Origin: Granulosicoccus sp965214025
Lineage (GTDB): Bacteria > Pseudomonadota > Gammaproteobacteria > Granulosicoccales > Granulosicoccaceae
Reading direction: 5' to 3'
NCBI GenBank assembly: GCA_965214025.1
Contig: CBDCAW010000094.1
Location: 119,628-183,627 of the forward strand
Length of the DNA: 64,000 nt
The notes under the pieces are model-generated. The model was not told where the DNA came from. It saw only the letters and a list, made by a program, of their open reading frames with translations, and searched no databases. The position numbers and the translations under genes are program-made. Positions within the stretch are counted from its first letter, which is position 1. Every line of letters begins with the position of its first letter. Shown here in pieces: positions 37,725 to 49,269 of the stretch.

Positions 37725-37963
37725 CGCGGTGTAGTACCCGAAGTTGATCGAATGCCTCGGACGCTACGGTGCACTCGGGTTGCAGTACCGTGAAGGTGCG
37801 ATTCTACCGGGCTGGTGTTACGCCGATTATTGATACAGAATGCCGGGCAGTGCACGGTAACGTTCAAGCAGGTCGTTCGAACCTGCAGAATTCGCGGATT
37901 CAACCGCGCACGGCGGCAGGTGCGTCCTGTACCGCCCATTACAATATCGAGGAGAGTCGGAGC
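37725..37963 (+). promoter_or_regulatory. Gap between the inositol enzyme genes and the transporter genes
   Basis: These 239 bases precede the binding-protein gene and may hold its own promoter. A small dyad, CAGGTCGTTCGAACCTG, lies near 37869-37885. The ribosome site GGAGAGTCGGAG comes just before the ATG at 37964. Confidence 0.4.
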
Positions 37964-38890
37964 ATGAGAAGTCTTGTCAAGACAGCAGTAGCCGCGGCCG
38001 TTCTGGTCATCGCGCCGGCGGTGATGGCCGCCGATATCATCGTCGTCAGCCACGGGCAGGCCAGCGACCCGTTCTGGTCCGTCGTCAAGAACGGTGTGGA
38101 GCGGGCAGCGAAGGATACCGGTGCCAACGTGGAGTATCGTGCACCGGAAACCTTCGACATGATCGCCATGGCTCAGCTGATAGATGCCGCCGTCAATCAG
38201 GAGCCGGATGGTCTGGTGGTATCCGTCCCGGATGCCGACGCGCTCGGGCCGTCCATCGAGAACGCCGTGGGTGCGGGTATCGCCGTGATATCCATGAATT
38301 CCGGAGGGGAAGCCGCCAAGGAGCTCGGAGCCCTGCTGCATGTGGGCCAATCGGAATACGATGCGGGCAAGGCGGCCGGTGAAAAGATGGCCGAACTGGG
38401 CGGTACCCAGGCGCTGTGCATCAATCATGAGGTGGGTAACATCTCGCTCGATGACCGCTGCTCCGGTTTCGAGGAAGGGTTCGGCAACGGCGTCGAGGTC
38501 ATGCCGACCACCAACGATCCGGGCGAAATCCAGGCGAAGGTCAAGGCCTCGTTGGAATCGAATCCGGATATCGACACAGTGATCGCACTGGGCGCCTCAC
38601 TGGCTGGCGAGCCTGCAGTGGCGGCGGTCGAAGCCGTTGGCCGTACCGGTGAGGTCATCGTCGGTTCCTTTGATCTGTCCGGTAATTTTCTGAAGTCGGT
38701 CGTCGATGGCGACGCCGCCTTCGCCATCGACCAGCAGCAATACCTGCAGGGCTACCTGCCGGTGTCCTTTCTCGCCCTGTACGCCGAATACGGCCTGATG
38801 CCCGGTGGTGATGTGCCGTCCGGCCCCAATCTGATCACGCAGGAGAAGGCCGAGCAGGTCATCGATCTTTCATCCAAGGGCATTCGCTGA
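37964..38890 (+). CDS. Sugar (probably inositol) ABC transporter substrate-binding protein
   Basis: The 308 residues start with a signal peptide (AVAAAVLVIAPAVMA) and form a peripla_BP_4 (CUT2) binding protein: ADIIVVSHGQASDPFWSVVK, PDGLVVSVPDADALGPSIEN, GIAVISMNSGGEAAKELGAL and NHEVGNISLDDRCSGFEEGF. Ribose, xylose and inositol binding proteins share this fold. Its position right after the iol genes makes inositol the likely ligand. The permease gene follows after 164 bases and the ATPase after that. Confidence 0.9.
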   Translation: MRSLVKTAVAAAVLVIAPAVMAADIIVVSHGQASDPFWSVVKNGVERAAKDTGANVEYRAPETFDMIAMAQLIDAAVNQEPDGLVVSVPDADALGPSIENAVGAGIAVISMNSGGEAAKELGALLHVGQSEYDAGKAAGEKMAELGGTQALCINHEVGNISLDDRCSGFEEGFGNGVEVMPTTNDPGEIQAKVKASLESNPDIDTVIALGASLAGEPAVAAVEAVGRTGEVIVGSFDLSGNFLKSVVDGDAAFAIDQQQYLQGYLPVSFLALYAEYGLMPGGDVPSGPNLITQEKAEQVIDLSSKGIR

Positions 38891-39054
38891 CCCGTGAGGG
38901 CGTGCGAGCATTCGCCTGTGTTTGTCACTGCGTGAAAGTGCTCGATGTTGTTCGCTTGAGCTTGTCGCTTGCAGCGTGTGCTTACGTAAGCTGTCGATCG
39001 GTTGATCTTTCGAGGGTTTTGCCACCGGCAGGCCCTTAGCGCGGGGGAATCGAA

Positions 39055-40221
39055 ATGTCCGATGTAACGAGCGTGAAAGATCCGGACGCAAACGTCAGAG
39101 CGAACGCCAGCTGTGGCACCAGCGGTGACAGTGCCGACACCGACGAGCGGCTGAAGGCGGAATCGGCGATGGCGGGCTTCATGAAAAGGCCGGAGCTCGG
39201 TGCCATCGCCGGTGTGATACTGGTCACCGTGTTCTTCCTGTTCACCGCCGACAGCGCGATGTTCACGCTGTCCGGCCTGATGAATTTCATGTCGCCCGCC
39301 GCACAGCTGGGAATCCTGGCTATCGGCGCCGCGCTGCTCATGATCGGTGGCGAGTTCGATCTTTCGCTGGGCTCCATGATCGCGTTCATCGGGCTGTTCT
39401 TCGGTGTCTGCGTCGTGAATTTCGACTTGCCGTTGATCGCGGCCATTCCATTGACCTTGTGCTTTGCAGCGTTGGTCGGCACGATCAACGGTCAGATCGT
39501 GATTCGCACCGGCCTGCCATCGTTCATCGTCACACTGGCCTTTCTGTTCATCTATCGTGGGTTGTCACTGGTAGGGCTGAAAGAGGCTACCAACGGCTCC
39601 ACGCAACTGCGTGGCATTCGACCGGCCATCGAGGATGACTTCCTGACGCCCTTCTTCAGCGGCGATGCGTTTCCGTGGCTGTTCACGCTGCTGGCCGATA
39701 TCGGCCTGGTCGATACTTTCAAGAACGGCACACCCAAGGTCAAGGGAATGCCGGTGGAGATCGTCTGGTTCGTATTGATCGCGTTGGTTGCCACCTATGT
39801 ACTGTTGCGCACACCGGTGGGCAACTGGATATTCGCCTCCGGCGGGGATGCCAATGCCGCATCGAACTCCGGGGTACCGGTACGCAAGGTCAAGATCGGG
39901 CTGTTCGTAGTGACCGCGTGCTGTGCGGCTCTGGTGGCCATCATCACCGTGCTCGACAGCGGCTCCACCGATGCGCGGCGCGGTTTTCAGAAGGAGTTCG
40001 AGGCGATCATCGCCGCGGTCATCGGGGGCTGCCTGTTGACGGGTGGCTATGGATCGGCGATCGGTGCCTTCTTCGGCGCCATCATCTTCGGCATGGTCCT
40101 GATCGGGCTCAGCTACACCCAGATCGATCAGGACTGGTACCTGGTGTTTCTGGGCGGCATGCTGCTGATTGCAGTGCTGTTCAACAATATGATCCGCAAG
40201 CGTGTCACCGGGGAGCGTTGA
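39055..40221 (+). CDS. Sugar (probably inositol) ABC transporter permease
   Basis: This 388-residue BPD_transp_2 family permease has a polar N-terminus of about 40 residues and roughly nine hydrophobic segments. Conserved elements include LGILAIGAALLMIGGEFDLS, VIRTGLPSFIVTLAFLFIYR and AAVIGGCLLTGGYGSAIGAF. It forms the channel with the neighbouring ATPase and receives substrate from the upstream binding protein. The stop at 40221 is one base from the next ATG, so translation is coupled. Confidence 0.92.
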   Translation: MSDVTSVKDPDANVRANASCGTSGDSADTDERLKAESAMAGFMKRPELGAIAGVILVTVFFLFTADSAMFTLSGLMNFMSPAAQLGILAIGAALLMIGGEFDLSLGSMIAFIGLFFGVCVVNFDLPLIAAIPLTLCFAALVGTINGQIVIRTGLPSFIVTLAFLFIYRGLSLVGLKEATNGSTQLRGIRPAIEDDFLTPFFSGDAFPWLFTLLADIGLVDTFKNGTPKVKGMPVEIVWFVLIALVATYVLLRTPVGNWIFASGGDANAASNSGVPVRKVKIGLFVVTACCAALVAIITVLDSGSTDARRGFQKEFEAIIAAVIGGCLLTGGYGSAIGAFFGAIIFGMVLIGLSYTQIDQDWYLVFLGGMLLIAVLFNNMIRKRVTGER

Positions 40222-40222
40222 G

Positions 40223-41119
40223 ATGCCTGATCAGGCCGACGATTCCGGACAGATCAAGACGGCGTCAGTGACGAAAGCCGCAACACTGGCCACGACGACG
40301 TCCGCGACCTCAGATGCATTGCCCAAGCCTGCAGCGAGCTACGATGAACCGATCATTCGCATGGAAGGGATCGAGAAGCACTTCGGTAACGTGATCGCGT
40401 TGGCCGGGGTGTCGTTCGACGTCACCCCGGGTGAGTGCCATTGCCTGCTGGGCGACAACGGCGCGGGCAAGTCCACGTTCATCAAGACGATGTCCGGTGT
40501 GCACAAGCCGACCACCGGGTCGATCTACTTCGAAGGCAAGCCGATGAACTTCAGCAGCCCGCGAGATTCCATGGAAGCGGGTATCGCCACCGTCTTTCAG
40601 GACCTGGCCATGATTCCGCTGATGTCGGTCACACGGAACTTTTTCATGGGCCGTGAGCCGACGCAGGGCAGATGGCTGTTCAAGCGCTTCGATACGAAAA
40701 CCGCCAACCGGGCAGCGGTCGAGGAGATGCGCAAGATGGGTATCAGTTTGCGCGCCCCGGACCAGGCCGTCGGCACCTTGTCCGGTGGTGAACGCCAGAC
40801 CGTAGCGATCGCACGAGCCGTCTATTTCGGGGCCAAGGTATTGATTCTCGATGAACCGACATCCGCACTGGGCGTACGTCAGACCTCGAACGTACTGGCA
40901 ACGATCGACCGTGTGCGCCGGCAGGGGGTGGGGGTGGTCTTCATTACTCACAACGTTCGGCATGCGATGGCGGTCGGGGACCGCTTCACGGTGCTGAATC
41001 GGGGCAAGACGCTCGGCACGGCGTATCGCGGCGAGATCACGGCTGAGGCGTTGCAGGATTTGATGGCAGGTGGCCAGGAGATGGCTCAGCTGGAAGGTTC
41101 CCTCGGCGGCACGGTATAG
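40223..41119 (+). CDS. Sugar (probably inositol) ABC transporter ATPase, single-domain
   Basis: This 298-residue protein has one ABC domain after a Thr/Ala-rich N-terminal extension of about 40 residues. Motifs are Walker A GDNGAGKSTFIKTMSG, signature LSGGERQTVAIARAV, Walker B VLILDEPTSALG and VFITHNVRHA. Like XylG here, it lacks the second ABC domain usual for enteric RbsA/MglA and should work as a homodimer. It ends the inositol operon; no clear terminator follows. Confidence 0.92.
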   Translation: MPDQADDSGQIKTASVTKAATLATTTSATSDALPKPAASYDEPIIRMEGIEKHFGNVIALAGVSFDVTPGECHCLLGDNGAGKSTFIKTMSGVHKPTTGSIYFEGKPMNFSSPRDSMEAGIATVFQDLAMIPLMSVTRNFFMGREPTQGRWLFKRFDTKTANRAAVEEMRKMGISLRAPDQAVGTLSGGERQTVAIARAVYFGAKVLILDEPTSALGVRQTSNVLATIDRVRRQGVGVVFITHNVRHAMAVGDRFTVLNRGKTLGTAYRGEITAEALQDLMAGGQEMAQLEGSLGGTV

Positions 41120-41319
41120 CCGAACCACGGGGCTCGTCCTCGGTCCATGCCTCGAATGCATGAGACCCTCGGCGACCGCGAGGTAGGCTGCATTCGGGAT
41201 GGTCCGGGCAGTGGTGCGTAGCAGATCACAGACCCGGCATCGGCGCGATGAGCAGGCTGGACCACAGAGGGTTTGTGTCGGTAAAGTCCGGTCAGGAGTT
41301 TCAACGGCAGGAAGCCGAC

Positions 41320-42261
41320 ATGGTTCGTCTCGTCATCAAGGTGGCACCCATGGTGTTTGCCTGCCTTTCCAACGCGTGTGCCACACCCGAGGCTGCCTGG
41401 CCCGGCAGTGCGCCCGGCTCCTCCGGGGCGATCTCCGAAGCGTCGTCAAGAGCATTGTTGCCCTTTGGGCAAGCGGTCGGTGAATCCCTTGGCAATCCCC
41501 TTCGGCAACGAACCGATGCGTTGTCGGTCGATCCATCGGAACTGGCTTTGAAGCGTTCGCGTCTGATCAGCTACGATTTCGTGCAGACGATGATTCAGCT
41601 CGACGCACTGCATCCGCGTCGAGTGCGGCTGGTGCTTCCTCCGTCAGGTTCGCGGTTCGACCAGATCCTGCTGTATTCGCTGACGCTGGCTGGTTACGAC
41701 GCGGGCACGGACAGGTACAGGGCCACGGATACGCACCGGAGCACGGGCGCTGGCTCCACGGTCGATGGTGGCACCCGTTCGCAGACTTTCACTGACGGGA
41801 TTAAGGTTGCGGGAGACGTGGGTGGGGTAGCGGGGAATACGGACGGGTTACCACTGGATGTGGATGAAGTACTACCGATGGACCCTATATCAGATCTGCC
41901 TCGGGTGATCGACCCACTGTTCAGTCGGCCCGAACGCCTACCGGTTCAAAACGGTTCTACCTCAGAGCCAGGGCACTCGATTGGCTCCGCGAGTCACGGT
42001 GGCGCCGGCACCGATAGCTCACAGATCTTGCGACAGATGACGCTCATCACACGCACCGTGGCGGAGCCGCCGTTGACTGCGAACGGTGAATCGGAAGCCG
42101 GCATCTACTCGTTTTTCGTGCTGGCCACCAGCCCATCGACTCCGGATATTCGTATGGTGCGCATCTACCGTGTAAACGGTGAGGCAGTGCTGCCCGTCAG
42201 CGTGATGCGGGTGGAGGGTGCGGATGCGCGCCATCTGCAGGCGGACGACGAGGTGTTCTGA
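41320..42261 (+). CDS. Lipoprotein homologous to the T3SS-locus lipoprotein, without the OmpA domain
   Basis: This 313-residue protein has a signal peptide with a probable lipobox (LSNAC, Cys20). Two blocks match the lipoprotein at 8429-9619. The first is LISYDFVQTMIQLDALHPRR (compare LIARDFARAIVQIPVLAPAT), followed in both by a stretch ending SL..AG. The second is YRVNGEAVLPVSVMRVEGAD (compare YRIDDAARVSPASALFVKGA). Between them is a variable linker. The protein ends where the other continues into its OmpA domain. I chose the ATG at 41320 because it opens the signal peptide. The function is unknown. Confidence 0.72.
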   Translation: MVRLVIKVAPMVFACLSNACATPEAAWPGSAPGSSGAISEASSRALLPFGQAVGESLGNPLRQRTDALSVDPSELALKRSRLISYDFVQTMIQLDALHPRRVRLVLPPSGSRFDQILLYSLTLAGYDAGTDRYRATDTHRSTGAGSTVDGGTRSQTFTDGIKVAGDVGGVAGNTDGLPLDVDEVLPMDPISDLPRVIDPLFSRPERLPVQNGSTSEPGHSIGSASHGGAGTDSSQILRQMTLITRTVAEPPLTANGESEAGIYSFFVLATSPSTPDIRMVRIYRVNGEAVLPVSVMRVEGADARHLQADDEVF

Positions 42262-42336
42262 GGCCCGTCGCCGTACTGCGATGAGAAGCCATCGGCCAGG
42301 CGATATCAGGCGCCGACAGAATTGAGGGGCGTTGAA

Positions 42337-42663
42337 TCAGTGCGCGTGGTTCTCGCGTGGACGATACCGGCCGCCCGGGTCGAGAATGTAGTCGGAGGCA
42401 ACTCGCGGGTGGCGCAGGGGATCGCCGGTTTCATCGATCAGCAGGTTCTGCTCGGATACGTAGGCTTCGTAGACGGTGCGTTCATTCTCCGCGTACAGAT
42501 GGTAGAACGGCTGATCCTTGTGTGGGCGGATCTTGCTGGGTATGGCTTCGTACCACTCATCGGTGTTGTCGAATTCGGGATCCACATCGTAGATGAGCCC
42601 GCGAAATGCGAAGATGCGGTGACGGACCACTTGCCCGAGATGGAATTTGGCAGCTTTGATCAT
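42337..42663 (-). CDS. hspQ: Heat shock protein HspQ (hemimethylated DNA-binding/YccV family)
   Basis: This 108-residue protein matches HspQ along its whole length: AKFHLGQVVRHRIFAFRGLI, YDVDPEFDNTDEWYEAIP, QPFYHLYAENERTVYEAYVS and EQNLLIDETGDPLRHP. In enterobacteria HspQ is a specificity factor for Lon protease and affects DnaA stability; the fold is a small SH3-like barrel. It appears to be a single-gene unit. Its presence supports a proteobacterial host. Confidence 0.95.
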   Translation of the reverse strand: MIKAAKFHLGQVVRHRIFAFRGLIYDVDPEFDNTDEWYEAIPSKIRPHKDQPFYHLYAENERTVYEAYVSEQNLLIDETGDPLRHPRVASDYILDPGGRYRPRENHAH

Positions 42664-42747
42664 CGTTGCAGTGTAGCGTGACCATAGGTGTCAGTCACCG
42701 TCTCGTGCAATTTCGGTAGCAGCTGAGGCGTCAGGTTACCTGGAGGA

Positions 42748-42783
42748 GGATTGCCCGGCAGCCGTAAGTCTGCCGGGCAATCC
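42748..42783 (-). terminator. Perfect 14-bp hairpin between the RTX gene and hspQ
   Basis: GGATTGCCCGGCAG and CTGCCGGGCAATCC pair perfectly around an 8-base loop (42762-42769). It lies downstream of the leftward RTX gene. No T-run follows, but stem stability and position suit a terminator. Confidence 0.75.
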
Positions 42784-42839
42784 ACCGCATCACATTCGAC
42801 CTTGGTTCGTGAACCGAATGCAGTGCTGGCAGCTCGTGA

Positions 42840-43856
42840 TCAGTCGGTACTCGCTGTCGCAGGCGTACCGGCTTCCGGCTCGATCACCTGTGATCTGAAC
42901 TGTGAGCTGGGGTGGCAGCTGTGATCATCGGCGTAGAAGCCTGACGGCATCGGGCGGTAGAGATGAGCAAAGGGCCTGACTACCGGTTCGTTCTGCTGGG
43001 TGCCGAAGTCGATATGATCACCACCCAGCGCCACGGTGGCTGAACCGTTCAGTGTGTCGATACCGGTGCCACCCGACAGGTGATCTCGTCCCTTGCCCCC
43101 GTCGAGCCGATCATTGCCTCGGCCGCCGACGAGAATGTCATGGCCCTTGTGGCCTTCGAGGAAATCGTTGCCGGACCCGCCGTAGATGGTGTCGTTACCG
43201 CTACCACCGCGCAGGTGGTCATCACCGGCACCGCCATAGATCGTATCGTTGCCGCGATTGGCCGAGACCGTGTCGTTGCCTGCACCCCCGTAGACAACGT
43301 CGTTATATCTACCTCTGCCGCCATGGAGTTCGTCGTTACCGTCACCACCGATGACCGTATCGCAACCTTTTCCGCCATCTACCTTGTCGTTGCCAGCGCC
43401 ACCATCGACATGGTCGTTGCCCGAACCACCGTGGATGTTGTCGTCACCGCCGCCACCGAATACCCGATCATTGCCGCTGCCGGTGTAGATATTCTCGGCG
43501 CCATTGCCACCACGCACGATGTCATCACCCTTGCCGGTGTCAATGGATAGCTTCGCGTTGATGTCCGGATTGCCAGTGACGGATACCTTGTCGTTGCCGT
43601 TACCGGTCTTGATGACCAGGTTCTGCATCTGGGAATCGGTGAGTTCGTGCTTCTCACCATTAGCCCAGAGTGTGCCGGAGCCGTCCGCGTTGTAGTGAAC
43701 GTGGACCTTGTCGTCGCCATTGCCGGTCGCAACCGTGGTCTTGCCACAGGGGCTATGCGCGACCTGTGTCTGCTGGGCACCCTGGTGCGGACGCTGGATG
43801 TGACATGGCAGCGGTTTGGGCCTGGTCGTGAGTGCGGTACACATCTTGTTGATCAT
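42840..43856 (-). CDS. RTX-type calcium-binding repeat protein
   Basis: This 338-residue protein has about 15 nonapeptide repeats of the GGxGNDxxx type (roughly residues 105-270), including GGSGNDHVDGGAGNDKVDGG, which should form a calcium-bound beta-roll. Before the repeats lies a block with TTVATGNGDDKVHVHYNADG and WANGEKHELTDSQMQN. There is no signal peptide. RTX proteins normally leave through type I secretion using a C-terminal signal, but no type I transporter is nearby, and a T3SS lies in the same window. I chose the ATG at 43856 because AGGAAGG precedes it by five bases. Confidence 0.88.
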   Translation of the reverse strand: MINKMCTALTTRPKPLPCHIQRPHQGAQQTQVAHSPCGKTTVATGNGDDKVHVHYNADGSGTLWANGEKHELTDSQMQNLVIKTGNGNDKVSVTGNPDINAKLSIDTGKGDDIVRGGNGAENIYTGSGNDRVFGGGGDDNIHGGSGNDHVDGGAGNDKVDGGKGCDTVIGGDGNDELHGGRGRYNDVVYGGAGNDTVSANRGNDTIYGGAGDDHLRGGSGNDTIYGGSGNDFLEGHKGHDILVGGRGNDRLDGGKGRDHLSGGTGIDTLNGSATVALGGDHIDFGTQQNEPVVRPFAHLYRPMPSGFYADDHSCHPSSQFRSQVIEPEAGTPATASTD

Positions 43857-44008
43857 GGTCACCTTCCTGGTTGATCGTGAGGATCTGGTCTAGCGCGCAT
43901 CCTAGGCAAGCCAGGCGGGCTTGAACATTGGGTTGAACCCCAGATAGGGTTTGCCCCAGCGCGGCTGGCCAGGTTCCGGCATTACCTCGAAGGTGCCCGT
44001 TGAATCAT

Positions 44009-44043
44009 TTCGAGCGCTCGGAAGACACTTCGAGCGTTCGGAA
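44009..44043. repeat. Two 15-bp direct repeats at 20-bp spacing
   Basis: TTCGAGCGCTCGGAA at 44009-44023 and TTCGAGCGTTCGGAA at 44029-44043 differ by one base. The core of the first, CGAGCGCTCG, is a perfect palindrome. They lie between the RTX gene and the small secreted protein gene and could be binding sites for a dimeric regulator. Confidence 0.6.
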
Positions 44044-44280
44044 AACCCTGCGATGAAGCTTGTCTGAAAACCGTTCAGGGTGCCTTCCGGAGACCCTGGG
44101 CGGACTCCGAGCGATTCCCGAGGATCTCGAAGCGGCCCTTCGAGTGGCCTTTCGGTGTCGAAGTGTCGTATCAGACAGGTGAAGCAGGTTCCAAAGTGTC
44201 CTGCCGAGCCTGGCAGCTTGTAGGCTTGCCAGCAGTATGAGATAACCGACTCTCATCTTTGCCAAACCATGAGGATGATC

Positions 44281-44502
44281 ATGAAAACAGCACTACTGGT
44301 AGCAACCGCAACGTTCGCCCTGGTATCGGGCAGCGCCATGGCTGGAGGGTGTTCGTACGGGCATTCCGCCAAGATGGCCAAGAGTGCGGTGGATTCGAAG
44401 GAGCAGGTAACGGCCAAGTCGGCAGCCACCGATCCGAAAGTGCTCGCGATGCTCAAGCGGAAGGAAGCGGCCAAGGAGTCAGCGCCAGTCATCCACAATT
44501 GA
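44281..44502 (+). CDS. Very small exported protein
   Basis: The 73 residues consist of a signal peptide (KTALLVATATFALVSGSAMA) and a mature peptide of about 50 residues. The mature part starts GGCSYGHSAKMAKSAVDSKE and is rich in Lys, Ala and Ser. Short exported peptides with a GCSYG-type start near the cleavage site are common in marine proteobacteria, but I know no function. I chose the ATG at 44281 because GAGG lies six bases before it; an in-frame ATG at 44269 is possible. It stands alone. Confidence 0.7.
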   Translation: MKTALLVATATFALVSGSAMAGGCSYGHSAKMAKSAVDSKEQVTAKSAATDPKVLAMLKRKEAAKESAPVIHN

Positions 44503-44861
44503 TGTCGATCGTTGTGATGGCGGTACCAGTTCCGCGCCAACCGTACTGTCAGCAAGGGTCTGGCCGGTAACTGGGCAAGACGGGTCGAGCAGGGTGCAAT
44601 GCCGTGCTCGGCCTCGGGTGTTCATCAACGTCTTGAGCTCGGGTTTCGTGCGGCCGCGTACGCGACAGGGCAGCAGTCGTTCAGGTCTGGTGGTCTTGGA
44701 TCAACGTACCTCAGCGCCGGCGCAGATGTCGGAAGGTGTATTCCCCGGGAGTCCATCACCGGCAGCTCCAGGTCACTCACGATACGGGTGATCTCGGCAA
44801 TATCGGGGGCGATCATCCTGTCGGCCCTGTGCTTCCCTGGTAAGCCACTACAGTACCTGTC
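44503..44861 (+). other. Gene-free stretch before the permease gene
   Basis: About 360 bases. Several short frames cross it on both strands, but none shows a domain, a good start site or protein-like composition. It probably carries the permease promoter. I see no clear promoter motif. Confidence 0.35.
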
Positions 44862-46652
44862 ATGTTTACCATCCTGCCGGACTACCATTCCTACCTAAGC
44901 CTTGCGCTGCTGATGTGCATGCTGGTCGCGTTCGCCAGAGAGAGCCTGCCGGCCTCCGGCGTCGCCGTGATCGGTGCCTCGACCTTCCTGTTGCTGGGTT
45001 TCGTATCCAGTGATGACGTGTTCGTCGTGTTTTCCAACCCGGCTGCGATCACGATCGGTGCAATGCTGGTGCTCTCGGCAGCGCTGGTTCGCACGGGTAC
45101 GCTCGAGGCGCTCGCAAGCCGAGTGCTGGAGCTTGCGAAAGTGCAGCCTCTGCTGGCCCTGAGCACCGTTCTTCTGGTGGCTCTGGTGGCCTCCGCCTTC
45201 ATCAACAGCACCCCGGTCGTCGTGATCCTGATACCGCTGATCGTCACGTTGGCAGGCGCGATCGGTATCAATTCGAAGCAGCTGCTCATTCCCCTGTCGT
45301 ACTTTGCCATCCTGGGCGGTACCTGCACCCTGATCGGAACCTCGACCAACCTGCTGGTCAACAGCATCGCCCGGCAGAACGGTCATGCCGGCTTCGGCAT
45401 CTTCGATATCACGACGGTCGGCTTGTGCGCAGCCGCTGCGGGCATACTGTTCATCGTGACGGCCGGGCGCTTCTTGCTACCACGTGATCAAGCCACGGAA
45501 GGGGCGGGGGCTGGCCGCGAGCAACGGGCCGACATCATCACCGAGTGCCGGATCGGCGAAGGTTTCGTGGATATCGACGAGACGTACGAAGAGGCCAAGA
45601 TCCTCCAGCCGCGTGGGGTCACACTGATCGCGGTCTACCGCAATGGCCGTCGCCTGAACGAGAATCCGCAGAAGGTTATCGTTCAGGAGAAGGATCGTCT
45701 GGTGTTGCGGGTCAGTTCCGTGGAATTGGCCACGCTGCAGACAATGCCGAGATTGAACATCGGCATACGCGTGCGCCGCCCACCGATCGAGGGTGAGGAT
45801 CCGGAACAGATCGCGCGCGTCACGGTTGTCAGCGAGAACCGCATGATAGGCCATCGGTTGAGCAATGCCTACTTCGTCTCACGGCACCCGGTATCCGTGA
45901 TCGGTGTACGCCGCCGGCGCAACCTGGCAGGGCCTGATCTTGCCAGGCTACTGGTCAAACCCGGTGATCAGCTCTGGCTGACCGGTACCGAAGCCGCTCT
46001 GCGGGGCGTGGCCGAGGATGACTACCTCGTGTTCTCGACGTTGCCGCACGCCAAGGCGTTCAAGCGTAACCGGGCAATGCTGGCCGTGATCACGTTGGTT
46101 CTCGTCATCGCTGCGGCCGCCTTCAATCTGCTACCGCTGGCCGCCTCCGCCATCGTCGGTATCGGCTTCCTGCTGTTGATCAAGGGTCTGGACACCACCG
46201 ATGCCTGGGCAGCGCTGAACGCGGACGTGTTGATTCTGATCTATGCCATGCTGGTGGTAGGGACGGGCTTGCAAAATACCGGTGCGATCGATCTGGTGAT
46301 TCAGCTTGTCGAACCGGTGATGCAGACGGTATCGCCTCTGGTACTCATCATGGTCGTCTACCTGCTAACCTCCATACTAACGGAGATGATCACCAACAAT
46401 GCAGTTGCCGTGATCATGACACCGCTCGTGATGTCGCTGGCAGCGCGGTTGCAGATGGAGCCGACGCCCCTGATCGTCGCGGTAATGTTCGGTGCCAGTG
46501 CCAGTTTCGCCACCCCGGTGGGGTACCAGACGAACACGCTGGTGCATATCGCCGGTAACTATCGATTCACTGAATTTCTGTGGATCGGCCTGCCGATGAA
46601 CGTGATGGTCGGCGTGGTCTGCTGCCTGGCGATCAATTTCTTCTTCGGCTGA
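44862..46652 (+). CDS. SLC13-type permease with two TrkA-C (RCK_C) domains
   Basis: This 596-residue protein is a DASS/SLC13-family transporter. The first half has about five transmembrane segments with AALVRTGTLEALASRVLELA and INSTPVVVILIPLIV. Two cytosolic TrkA-C domains follow at about 215-300 and 305-390 (GVTLIAVYRNGRRLNENPQK and PVSVIGVRRRRNLAGPDLAR). The second half has further segments with ITNNAVAVIMTPLVMSLAAR and GASASFATPVGYQTNTLVH. E. coli YfbS has the same layout. It probably moves an anion such as sulfate or a dicarboxylate with sodium; the substrate is not readable. Confidence 0.92.
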   Translation: MFTILPDYHSYLSLALLMCMLVAFARESLPASGVAVIGASTFLLLGFVSSDDVFVVFSNPAAITIGAMLVLSAALVRTGTLEALASRVLELAKVQPLLALSTVLLVALVASAFINSTPVVVILIPLIVTLAGAIGINSKQLLIPLSYFAILGGTCTLIGTSTNLLVNSIARQNGHAGFGIFDITTVGLCAAAAGILFIVTAGRFLLPRDQATEGAGAGREQRADIITECRIGEGFVDIDETYEEAKILQPRGVTLIAVYRNGRRLNENPQKVIVQEKDRLVLRVSSVELATLQTMPRLNIGIRVRRPPIEGEDPEQIARVTVVSENRMIGHRLSNAYFVSRHPVSVIGVRRRRNLAGPDLARLLVKPGDQLWLTGTEAALRGVAEDDYLVFSTLPHAKAFKRNRAMLAVITLVLVIAAAAFNLLPLAASAIVGIGFLLLIKGLDTTDAWAALNADVLILIYAMLVVGTGLQNTGAIDLVIQLVEPVMQTVSPLVLIMVVYLLTSILTEMITNNAVAVIMTPLVMSLAARLQMEPTPLIVAVMFGASASFATPVGYQTNTLVHIAGNYRFTEFLWIGLPMNVMVGVVCCLAINFFFG

Positions 46653-46787
46653 ATTGCCGGCTCACGCAATGGCGTCGCTGGTCGCTTTCATTTTCGGCTG
46701 AACCGCCTGCTCGGGCAACAGGGTCCTCGTCCGCTGAACCGGCCATCGATGACGGCCCGGCATCTCTCGTGCCTTCTTCCGAGAGCT

Positions 46788-49211
<2,424 letters not shown>

Positions 49212-49269
49212 GGATCTGATCTGCGGGAAAATGGCGTATGTTAACGGGTTTCGAGAGTAAATCGGTGAA
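49212..49269. promoter_or_regulatory. Short divergent promoter region between ygiQ-like gene and efflux genes
   Basis: Only 58 bases separate the two divergent starts. It is AT-richer than the flanking genes, so overlapping promoters are likely, partly inside the 5' ends of the genes. Confidence 0.4.

Noticed and set aside
37869..37885. tRNA T-arm-like hairpin (CAGGTCGTTCGAACCTG)
   Set aside because: The loop does not have the TTCRANY register, and no acceptor, D or anticodon stems can be formed around it.
44599..44898. Short frames on both strands before the permease gene
   Set aside because: They overlap the permease start or lack start signals, and neither translation looks conserved.
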